Below, in pieces: positions 1 through 11,800 of a stretch of 64,000 nt of DNA. This DNA comes from Apostichopus japonicus. Taxonomy: Eukaryota; Echinodermata; Holothuroidea; Aspidochirotida; Stichopodidae. Location of the stretch: positions 11,247,501 to 11,311,500 of the forward strand of contig NC_092568.1 of the NCBI RefSeq assembly GCF_037975245.1, written 5' to 3'. The notes below the pieces were generated by a model, which was given only the letters and a program-made list of their open reading frames with translations, ran no database searches and was not told the origin of the DNA. Within the stretch, counting starts at the first letter, position 1. Each line of letters begins with the position of its first letter. The position numbers and the translations under genes were made by a program.

Positions 1-2380
1 GGGCTAAGATGTTATGTCATCCAGGGTAAGGTGACCGCTCCACTTTGACAAATTCTGGTAGAATGGAGTGCGCTTAGATGCGTAATGGTGCGATAATTTG
101 ACTTTTGAAACAATGTTGAAGTATATTTGACTGGTTTGGTTTTACTAGCATGTTTATTCTAATATTGTCTGCCTGTGGGGGAAGGAAGCTGTATCCCCCT
201 GATCTTATTCTTGGGGTGATGGGGGGGGGCTCTAATTGGTTGCACCACTGGCCATGACAGTAAACCCAATTTGGTATCAGTACAGTAATCTTCTAAACTG
301 TCATATTTTACAAACCATGTATACCTAGCAAGCTCACAAGTTCCTATTCCACATAGTAACACAGACGCAGTATTTCCTTATTACAGGCTGTGTAATTTTT
401 TAGTAAATGTATAAAAGTTACATTCTGATCAAAGCAGGATCTTCATATAGCAGACAGTTCCTATTCCAATCATGTGACATAGTGATAATTACTCTACCAG
501 AATTCAGATTCCAATGTTCCAGTATCATGGATTTGAGAGCAATTCACAGTATAGGTACTTGTACCGTTTCACTGACTGCTAGATTTAATAGTATCATCAG
601 GCCCCTGGCAAGAGTTTTTTTTTGGAGGGGGAAGGAGGGGGCACAAATGTTAGCTGATGTCCATCCAGAGGGAATGGGAGGCTTCTCCTCTATGAGAAAT
701 TTTGGTTTTTTGTAAGGGGGCTTAGATGCAAAATGGTGCTATCATTTTCATCATTTAACTACATTTGTGTGTTACATCTTATATTTTAGCATGTTTTATT
801 AAATGTACTGTAAGCCATCGGAAGAATGTCAGAAAGACTTCTGGGGGTCATATGTGCAACCCCTCCTTTCCTCCCCCCCCCCCAATGTATGGTGCCGAGT
901 AATATCATGGAAATACTACTTCCATGTTCCCCGTCAACAGTGTGCACATATTTCTGTAGTGCAGTAAATTAACAGGTCTACCTACATTACTTTCAGTAGA
1001 TATTAAGTTATCTCAAAGAGTACGATTTGTAGCTTGTCTATAACTAGAAGGGGAGGTGTGGGGTACATCCTGAAGTTCCTGTATTGGACCCCATTGGCCC
1101 TATATAGATAATGTCAAAAATATTCCAAATTTAGACCCAATCAGGTTGAAGGATCTGGATATATATGACCTTGTACCTCCTACTGTACTTCGGGTAAACA
1201 GGTGATCGGTTACAATGACGTTATGACAAAAACAGTATATACGATTAACATACTGCAAACTAGGTAAAGGACTAATTCAATATATACCATAGCTAGTGGA
1301 GGAAAAATGAACTTACCGAAAGGGGGAAAAGGGTAAATATGAAAAGAAAATATGAAGAACAAGTCATTTCAATTGGTGCAGTTGAGAGTGCTGTAAATGC
1401 ACATTAAGAGAATGAAGTCCTTGCATATCATCCGAAAACATGTCAGATTAAATTGTTACGTACCTCTGAGACTGGAAACCTCAAATGCCATAGAAAATTA
1501 GGACTTGAAAAAGAAATACTCAAAAATACCTACTTTCACTGTACTGTCTTTCAGAGGCAGATGGTGCCATAAAAGTGAACATGCTTCCTCTGGTATAAAT
1601 ATATGCACTCTTCAAATTGGGTGTTGAATTTAAGGAGATATACTTCGCTCCTCTCTGACCTGTCTCCAATCTACATAAACTGCATGACTGGAACGATTTT
1701 AGCACTGCACCGCCCACTCTCTCTTCCTCCTAAATCTACCATTCTGAGTATTAACTGAATGACTTTCTACTGGCCTTTTCATTTCACTACTTTTGCCATT
1801 TGGTGATTGGCTTCTTATTTCTTTTGCACCATATTTTGTCCTGAAAGAAAGCATCTTCTTATTCTTTAAGCACTGTTTCACAGCGTTACTCTAATTCTCA
1901 GTGTTACTCTAAATTTATTAGTATTAAAGCAGTGCAGTTATTTCTCTACAAAGTCCCTCCTTGATAAAGTTTTAATTTAAATTTTCTTGATTAACTTGTT
2001 TTTCTATTAATTTTATACTGCACTTGCATGTACCATCCAACTCTGATTATAAATTTGTAAAATTATTGTAATTAATTTTTGTGAATCAAAAACAAAGGTA
2101 ATGTAGCCACTGTACAGCAGAGAAACAATGAAAAAATTGAAGAAAAATGGTAAATGTAGAAGGTTTATGATAAAATACTGTATAAACTTCGGAGCAAATC
2201 AACGAGAGAAAATTGGAAAAAATTATAAAAGAGGTTGAGAGAAAAATGATATGATGGGCTAGAAGTGATATGCAGTAAAGTTGTATACATGAACTGTGGA
2301 TCATGTAAATAAGAGAAATGAGATAAAAACATCTCACAAAATTATAAAATTATTTGATGTACAGAATACAAAATGTTTAT
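1..2380. other. Non-coding region left of the transposon
   Basis: No exon with supported splice sites was found. 590-800 carries G-rich tracts and CTTAGATGCAAAATGGTGC, resembling the interior of the hAT-type element at 52776-53278. A second weak match lies at 60-110. These are probably old fragments of that family. Confidence 0.5.
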
Positions 2381-4913
2381 GGGCGATTCCATGGTAACTC
2401 GCATTACACTTTTTGCTGTTTTTTTATAATCCAAGTGCTGTGGCTTGAATATGGGTTAGTGTAACTCCTCAATTTTCTGTGGTGTTATATCCAACATTCA
2501 TAGCTACAATATGAAATTATCAAGAATTATAATTCTGTTCGCCTTAATGTATGGTGCGCTTTCAAATATCGGTAACTCGCATTACGGAAAAAGGACACCT
2601 GAAAAATTGACACCGGTACAAAATGGCACTGTGCTCAAACAAAGAATGATTTCTTCAATTGCATACATGTACAAGATATCTACCCTACTGATGTTTATGT
2701 ATCAGCAGTAGAAAATATGAAACAACTTCAGATGTGGTATGGAGGGGGGAAAAGTCTGGTAACTCGCATTACGGTAACTCGCATTACACTTTTTCCAGTC
2801 ATCGATTTTGCTCTTTATTCATCAAATTCTTTGAAAGAGATATGCTCCAAAGCCATTTTTGAAACACTTGGAAACTCTTAGAAACTGTAAAACTCTTTCC
2901 AAAACTTTTAACAACATTTTAACAACAATTTGCAAAACATCCTGACAATTATATCAATAATAATCGAAGCTGATTGAACCAGAAAATCAACTGAAGAATT
3001 GTTGACTAACAAGATTGCAATGTACACTATTGAATTCTCAATCCATATTTCCAATCAAGCTAATCCAAAATTGTTGACTAACAAGATTGCAATGTACACT
3101 CTTGAATTATCAATCCAAATTTCCAATCAAGCTAATCCAAGCAAACTGGTAGCTCTCCTCTTCCATTTTAATGTCTCAAAACATCTATTGAAAGTTAAAC
3201 AGGTTCACAGCTTATACAGGTAGTGAATTAAAAGAAAAGTTTCTTTGGCATGTTAATTAGTGATTGGTCCTTTGAAAATTTGTTTTTAGGGTTCTTAGGA
3301 AAAGCATGAAACTAATAAAACACTCCTTGTTCCTAATTCTATCAGTATAATAACAATATCAACAATAACACAATAGATGTTTCATCATGCGGTATGAGGG
3401 CATGGTGGTAGGCCATTCTAGATAACCTTGAATGGATGGTGTTTTGTATCAAATTAGAATTTTGATGCAAACTTGAATTGGCCACGACTATTAGCAATCA
3501 AAGGCGTTCCCAACTTCTTTATCATCTGGCTTCGTCGATAGAAAGTTTTGTCATCCCTGGGGTTCGGCCATTTCCAGTTATCGATCGTTCCCGGGAAATC
3601 TGGTGGCCTGCCTTATCTTGTGTAATTTGGGGATTTGAAATGCTTTGGAGTAAAGGTTGATTTTCACATTGTAGTGATAAGACACTCATATTGGGGAAAG
3701 GGGTTTGCACATCATGATATTTGGGGAACACACATTTGAATTGGTAAACCACACCAATCTATTCCAACTGACCAAGCCTCCGCAATCCTGCCCCCTCCCC
3801 CCAGCGGCCCCAATCCTCCCCTATGCAAACTCCCCGTCCGCCCCATCCCCTCTGCCCACCCCACTAATTCTGAGGTGCCCACACCCTTGGCAGCATCAGT
3901 TTTCATATCAAGACTAATTTCCATCAAGATGTTAGGCACATTATAATGGTCATGATTTACAATATTTGCCCATCCTTGAACATACTAGATTACTATGTGA
4001 TAGGCTACAGACTAATATAGCCTAAGCTCTCACAATTTGTCCTAAATATTGTACTAAGCAATTAATATCCCATGAAAATGCTAATGTTAAAATAGAGAAA
4101 GAATATTACTCATTTGGAAGGTCTGTGATTCCACAAAGGTCAGGTGATAAAATCATCAATGTCTGTTGAAACTGTCCTAAGGGTCACATGTGATGTAATG
4201 GAGGTTGCAGTGCATTCTAGGTACAGGAAGTACCTTCTGTGCACACCTTATATAAGTATATAGTGTGCTGTATTGTTTTGTTGATCAGTAGTACTGCAAG
4301 TGTGCTTTGTGAGATTGGAATAATATATGGTAACTCGCATTACAGCGGTAACTCGCATTACTGGTAACTCGCATTACAGTTTTCAATGGCTCTTTATATC
4401 TATATACTAGGTACATTTCTAATTCTTTCAACTATTTTTATACTCTTTACTTTGACTAGAAGCATAATATGAAATGGCAGGAAATTATCTGCTCCAGTGA
4501 AAAAAAAAAGTTAAAAACTTGGTCTCTCGGTAACTCGCATTACGCTGTCAAATCAGCTCTGTGTCGTTACAGCCATATATGCCTACAAACCAAAAATGTT
4601 TGGGGGAATTGTGATTAATATTTTAATATATCACTAATGGCACTACCAATACATATATAACAAATTTATTTAGAGTGCTTTCAAATATGGAAATCTGAGA
4701 CTTTGAAATATCCATACTATTTCCTCAAATATTCCCTCAAAAATCAACATTAGTCAGGTATTCACATTTTTTGGTAGAAGAACATGGTATAGTTGGAAAA
4801 AAAAGTACATAACCCAGACCCTAAATGTGTTTATAGTATATTAGAAGCCAAAAATGGCTGCAGAAATGATTTTGAAAATTTGGGGTCATGTCCCTGTTTT
4901 CACGGAATCGCCC
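2381..4913. mobile_element. DNA transposon, 2.5 kb, unclassified, with subterminal motif copies
   Basis: The ends are inverted repeats: GGGCGATTCCATGG on the left, and CACGGAATCGCCC on the right (reverse complement GGGCGATTCCGTG). TTAT flanks both sides, a possible 4-bp target duplication. Inside, GGTAACTCGCATTAC occurs eight times, all in one orientation and clustered near the ends: 2393, 2571, 2758, 2773, 4329, 4347, 4363, 4529. Such subterminal repeats are typical transposase-binding sites. No transposase ORF is evident, so it is non-autonomous. The superfamily cannot be decided from this. Confidence 0.72.
3001..3144. repeat. Two-copy 72-bp tandem repeat
   Basis: The unit begins GTTGACTAACAAGATTGC at 3001 and again at 3073, with only a few differences. 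It lies inside the 2381-4913 transposon. Confidence 0.85.
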
Positions 4914-7900
4914 TTATATATCTCACAGAAGAGGATTCTATGCTCTAATGGAAAGTTGTGAAATACTGTACATACTGTACTATGCTAGAGTAGCAATGAA
5001 TAAAACTGTTAGAACCCACATATACAGTATTAAACCTTGGTGAGCAAACTAAGCTATTTTAAGAAAATAAACAAAAACCACAGTACATTTACAAACGGGA
5101 AATACTGGTTATTACCTACTGTACATGACACACTATTGAAGCAGGTACATCTGCATATATGCACATACAGTGTATATGGTAAACTATAAAAGGGTTTTAC
5201 TGTATGATAGAGATATTTGCACAGACAAACTCTCCTCCAAACAGCTTAGGAAAATCTTGATGCCAATTGAAAGGTAATTTATGTTAGTTTAAAGCTGTGA
5301 CTGGGAAGTTGACAGTTTCCAAATCTGTGCTTTCATAGTACCACTACAATAGAAACAAACCCTTCTTACTTTCCCTTTGTATAAATGCCTTTTCATATTT
5401 CAAGGTATAATTAATCTTAACCTGTATTGACACTGAAACCAATGCTAAGTCATAAAGAGAGCCTTATTTTAGATTCAGCAGTACAGTAGGTCAAACCTAT
5501 CTCCATTACAGAAACTAAGAATTGTATTATTAATAAAGACAAACATTAAATCTCCCAAATGGATGAGCTTTTCCTTAGCTGTTATCTGAACAGTTATCTC
5601 TATGATATATGTACAGTAGATCAATAAGGATGGTTGTGATGGTGTCGCCTCACATTTCTACAAGCACTGATACAGTTCCAATTCTTGTGAGATGTTTATT
5701 GCCTGCAACTTAAAGCAGCTTTCTGGTTCAGGCTGTAATGAGTAATGACTCTTTCAGTCCAAAAGCTTGTAACCATTTGACCATGGACATCAGCAGAAAA
5801 ATTCCTGAGGGGGTCCGGGGAGAGAATGGCAACCTTGTGTGTTTGAAAATTCCAAGTTAACCATCCATACAATAAACCCGTCAAAATTGTACGGATTAAC
5901 CTTTTGTTTCACAATTTGTAGTATTATCACTTTCAGTTTCCTGGAGGGGTGGGGGAAGGGGGGTTGAAATAAGTGCAGCCTATGCATCTGGCCCATTTGC
6001 CTGAATACTGTGATGGCTTTGGCAAAATTTTAAATTTCCATCTAGTCTTCTATTGCATTTTACCACTTGCCCTGTTTCAAACTACTGAACTTAGTGTATG
6101 GAATTATTCATTTATACTTCCATTCTTAATGTTTGAGAATATATAATTAGAAATTGTCAAAACCTATAATCATGGGAAGTACAGTATTATCCCGACTTCA
6201 ACTTTGGAATGACTTGAGGAAATTATTTTCAGGATGCTTAAATTAAGAGGCAACAATGATGCCTTTAACTACAGATAGAGCTACATACTGCAGTGTGGAC
6301 GGACGAACATATAGCAGCTATTCAACGGCTCCTTCTGCAACGGCATTACGGCAACCAAAAATGTGTTCAAAGCTGACTAATATATACACTAAGTACATTA
6401 TTTATATTGGCAGTATACTGTACCCACAATGTGCAGCAAATGAGTACAAACTTAATTACCCCAAACAGAAACATTTACAGAACTGTAATTTAACAAGTAC
6501 ATGTAAGACAAACTGGTCAACCTGTAGACAGACACAAGAGATGCCTAGACTGTAACATACTGTATGGGGGGGGGGGGCCTTGCTCTATATAATTTGTAAT
6601 TTAAATAGTAAAATTAACATACTCTGCAATATTGCGTTACCATACGATTTAAAGACCTTCTAATAGTACTTCTGTGCTGTGACATAGACCATGGATGCTG
6701 TGACATAGACCATGGATACTGTAAAATTTACAAACTCTGCAATCTTGTGGTACCATACGATTTAAAGACCTTCTTGTGCTATGACATAGATGGATCGAGC
6801 CACCTTGGCCGGCTATTAAATTACAGTTTGATACTGATGAGTAGATATACTTGCTTCTAATATTACAATATACTGCATGTTATGCTATACTGAGCTGTGA
6901 ACAGCAGTATATAATTAATTCCCCATACTGTATAGTAGCTGTTGATTATAACCACTACATGTTCCAATATGAACGTGAGAACATATGGCACAATATTGTA
7001 GTTCCAATGACATGTCAAAACATCGCGTGCAGTAAACTACACCACTGCCTAGAAACATTACCATAATTCCCAAGAATTACAATTTTTTTTTTTTTAAATT
7101 ACCACTCACTGCATGTTTAACATTGCTACTGTATATGATTAATGAATGAAATGCATGCACATACTGCATATATGAATGTAAAATTGAATGATTTTCTTTC
7201 TTTCTTTGGGAGTGGTTAAGAGGAGTCAGAATTGACAGAAAAATTCAATGACAAAATAAAAGAGACCAAGGTATTAATTACTGTCAAACTTACCAACCAT
7301 TGCATATCCTAACATATGTTGAATAAAAATTAAAATAAAACAAAATGAAAGCTTTATGTACATTGTAACAGCTGAAGCACACCTACAGTACGGTTTTGTA
7401 GTTGTACAAGATTGTTATAACTACATACAGAGTGCTGCTGCAATGAGAGGTACAGTACTGCATATTTATAACAGCTTATCATCAAGAGCAAGTATTTCCA
7501 TACACTTAACACGTGGATTACTGTATCTATAAAGAATACCTGTTTTAAGGTTCATACAGAAACCCTGTGAATAAGTACCGAAAATAACTGTAGAAAACTA
7601 AAATAGGTCATGTTATATTTTCGTATCTAAGCAGCCTAAGAAAAGTATTGATGGGAAGATTAGAAACCCTTCCCTGTCAACCCTCAAAAGCAGAGATTAT
7701 CTGACTTTTAATTTTAATCTTGCTATATTTGTACATTTTCCAAATTTATGAGAGCAGTGGGTGCAATAATACATTAAGACTCAATGAGGATTTTTCAAGG
7801 TCTGAACAGTGGAAGCGAAATAGACAAACCGTGATACAGAAATGGCGTAACCAATCATTCTCTATTTTTCGATGAAGGAACAACATGACTGCCATGCTTA

Positions 7901-8804
7901 GACCATTTGTAACCAACTGGATAGATCATAATACTGTACTTAAATTATTTCACCACTGTAAGAAGGTGATGAAAAATGGAAGTCCTCAGAAAACAACCAC
8001 GAAACTCAGAGCAGCTATAAGGTGGCTCTTATGTAGGTCAATTCACTCCTCGTTCAGAAAATTGTAATTTATCAGATATGGCTTGAAATATTAGTTTAGA
8101 GAATATCTTTTATGTTCTTTATACAGCCATCTATACCCACAATTCAATTTTATCACTATAACATAAATGTGTATTTCTGTGTGTTTGTGTGTAATGGGTG
8201 AGGGCATTGAACAATGTTCAACAACAACAACAATAACAACGCGAAGCACAGATTAGGAAACACATTGGGAATCATTTGATAAATGACTTGTGCCCCGATG
8301 GATCGTACAGTACAGTATCTTATATATTATCATGATACAGTACGTATTATCATATGATACCATATAGTATCATCCAGTAGCATACTGTACGTCAGTGCTA
8401 AAGGGCATCTCTGCTGAATTAATCTACTTTAGTTCTAAGAAAGGCATCTAGCAGTATAACATAGCAATACCTGTCTAGGTTGCATGTTGAAAAACTGTAC
8501 AAATCACAAAGTAAAATAATAAACTTTGAACATACTGAACAGCAACTAAAGTAATAATCAAACTGTAACAAAGGAATTTAGCACTGTGTGGTTCTAACTA
8601 ATGATAACTTTCTGCCCTCTCTGTAATGCCTGCCTTCTTTTCTTCTTTCGCAAGTAACTGCCCCACTCCCTGCCCACTCCACCCATTTTACCTCACAACC
8701 TAAGCTCGGGCTTTAATCCTTTAGAGATCATCTCAATTCATATGCAACAAGAAGAATCAACGGTGTACGAGACAAAATAAATTGACTGGAGTCATGAATT
8801 TTAC
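4914..8804. other. Region left of the last ERO1 exon seen
   Basis: Expected to be ERO1 intron 3 or downstream sequence. I searched the minus strand for the next ERO1 segments (a WARYDD-type and a NPERYTGY-type motif) and saw none. Apart from the duplication at 6616-6793 and AT-rich sequence with many TACTGTA words, nothing is recognised. Confidence 0.5.
6616..6793. repeat. Direct duplication with nested 21-bp repeat
   Basis: A segment containing ACCATACGATTTAAAGACC occurs twice, about 108 bp apart. Between the copies, TGCTGTGACATAGACCATGG is itself tandemly doubled (about 6675-6716). Confidence 0.75.
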
Positions 8805-8888
8805 CTCTGAACATGGGCACACCGCACAGCTCTCGAATGCACAGCTTCCATCATCTGCCCAGAAAGGGCAAGGCCTATTGAGGTTGAT
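8805..8888 (-). CDS. ERO1: ERO1 coding exon 3 (shuttle cysteines)
   Basis: It encodes INLNRPCPFWADDGSC and FESCAVCPCSE. This is the flexible loop with the outer CxxxxC pair that passes electrons from PDI. One additional cysteine lies between the second shuttle cysteine and the next conserved one (AVCPC), where human ERO1-alpha has AVKPC. The acceptor is CTTTCAG and the donor GAG/GTAAAA. Confidence 0.9.
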
Positions 8889-11800
8889 CTGAAAGCAAAG
8901 ATGATAAAACTACAGTAGGAAATGTTTCCCGAAAGGTAATGAGAGCGGTATCAAAGAACTTAGCATGCACAGACTCCGGTTATGTGACCTGATTACTTCA
9001 CTTTGGCTTCGGCTTTGAGTACAACGTTCTGTATGCTGCCGTGTTGGATGACTTTGTGATTCACGTTATAGTCATTGCCGGCTGGCAATCCATGGTCCTC
9101 TCCAAAATTCTGTAAGGTCTGCAATAGTGACTCCATAAGTTTCCCTTCCGGGAAACCAAACATTGTTAAATATCAGTTCCTAAAATTAAAACTGACACTG
9201 TCTCTGTAGAATCTAGTGCAATTCCATACTGTACTAGGTCACACTATGCATTTAATACAGTAAATCAGTGTAGTCAAGGCAGAACAAGCCTAGGCAGGCG
9301 ATACTGTAGGCATGTTTCAATGTTTCATGTAGGCAAGTTGTTGATTCTCAATGTCGATGTTTGCTGACATCGGCCGAGTATATCAATTCAGTAGGAGAAT
9401 AAACTGAGAAACAAAGCAGTAGGAGGGGCAGGGGCCAACCAATAATACTCCTGCAGGATAAAACCCCGGAAAAAATCAAGGGGCTCATCCCTCCCCTCTC
9501 TCCCCCAATCCCCCTACTCCAATGGCAGACACAATATGACAAAACTTGCTTGTGATACAGTGGATGAATATATAACATCTATAAGCAGTACAACCATCTA
9601 CATATAACACCATTTTACATCTAAGCACCCTCCATCTTACCAAAACTTTTCAAGACTCCTCCCTTGGATGACTTACAGTCACTTCTTATCCCTAAAATAT
9701 TTGCGGGATTTTAAGGATTTAAGAAGCAGGTAAACATCATCCCAAAGTTTTTAATGACATGGAAAGCCTTTCCAATAACAACTGTTTTTTTAATATTTAG
9801 TTTGTGGGAAATGTATCAAGTTGCTTTCCATGTAGGGATATAGAAACTAAATCATGCAAACTATTCTTTAGCTATTGTTATAATGATGTTTCATCCTCTC
9901 AATTTACATGAGGAAACCTTATGGCAGGCAAAATCTGAAAATATTGAAAGAGTTTCCCTGCAAAGCAGAGTTTATGTTCCCTCCAAATGCCTTGAAGAAA
10001 CATAGAGTAAGTGTTGATTACAAAGGAAGAGTGCAGTCCTAACGAAACATGACAAAGATGACTGAGAAATTTATGACCCATCGTTAGCAATCCAATGATT
10101 TGAATACAACTTAATCTGAAGCTTTGAAAAGTCAACCGTTGTTTATTGTTTTTGATCAATGGAAATAACGAAAGAAACTTCCCCAAATATATATTTTCTG
10201 GTCGTTGTTTATAAATTGTACTTGTCCAGTATACATGTGTATTTGTATTAAGGAATATGTAAAACTGACTTGTTGTCATGGTAATAAGAATTCAGACTGT
10301 ACTGTAGACTCAACCATAGAAGCTATCAAAACTGTGCATCTTTTAGCAAGATACTGTTCCCAATAATTTCATCAATATTCTGCCAAAATACATAAAATAT
10401 AGATATGTGCACCTTGATAAGACATTGCAACCGCCAGATATTTAAGAATAACAAACACTAATTGACAGCAGATCGAAGTTTCCAGTTCAAGGTGCTTAAG
10501 TTTGTCTTTATTGAACCCACAATGCAACTGTGTAATGCAGTACTATTGAATACTACTGTATGCTGTGAATTATATGGCTGTGTTGCTCTAATTTATACTG
10601 CGCTGCACTTTATAACGCATGATCATCACTCATAGAAAGTAGGCTGTTAGTCGAGTTAAACAGAAAAAATTATAAATTTTATGAACTGTTGTCGGCAACT
10701 TTGTATCATCAGAATCACTTATTGATATCAGAAATCCTTAAAACTCTCCTTGCTGTGGAACCTTTAACTACTTAAAATGTCCTCTCCTCACTTCAGAAGC
10801 TTGAAACAAATTATTCTGTACGTCCACCACATCAAATGTGTCCAACAATGCCTACATTTTCACACAGTTTTGGAAGGGGAAGGGTCAAGGAGAATTCTTT
10901 AACTACATGATCAATTATCAGTTGAAGGTATGGAATTAATGTTATATTCAGAGTAAATTTACACGGATAATAACTTTCATGGTGAGAACTTGGGCCATTC
11001 CAAATACTAAAAACTTGGATTAAAAGTCTGGGAACATGCATTAGATCATGACATGCTTTCTATGTTAACACTCTGCAGGTGCTCATTGTATAATTGGTTT
11101 ATCTATATATGAATTGAAATGAGTATGTCACACTTCCTCATAACGGACATATTAGTGACATATAAACTAGGCTAGAGCTAACTTACTGTATCAATGAGAG
11201 AGGGAATTTTTAATGTGAGGACTGACAAAGGCTGTGTCATACAGGTAATGTTCCAAAGCCAGGACCACGCTATAAATCAACCAGCAGATTGTCTTAAGCA
11301 CAGATACTATATAGTGTAGTAAACTTTATCAGTCAGTCTGGGTTCACAACCTCACAGAACATCTAACAATTGTTGATTTCCTCTATGTACAGTTAGACAC
11401 ATTGTTTATTACAGGTACAATCTCTAGATTCATATAATATGTGACTTCGCACATGTATACTGCTAGATTTATACTACGTACTGTGCATACAACAGTATCT
11501 TTATATAGTAAGTGGAAGAATCGGCAGTTTCGTTACTGAATCTGCACGCAGGTACAAGTGACGGGGACAACATGCAATTTGCTGTGATAGTATGAGACAG
11601 TAAAGTACTTATTGTACTGTAAAGAGCTTATCTGGATATAAATTAACAAACCTTGTAAAATTTGAAGTAGTCCCTCTCCAGAAGGCTTGTGAGTCTGGGT
11701 TTGATGTGAAGATTGTTGAATGTCAACACAGACTCGATTTTACAGTCACAATCATCCACTTGACCTGAAAGCTAAAAACAGTAAAAAGGAAAAAAAATTA

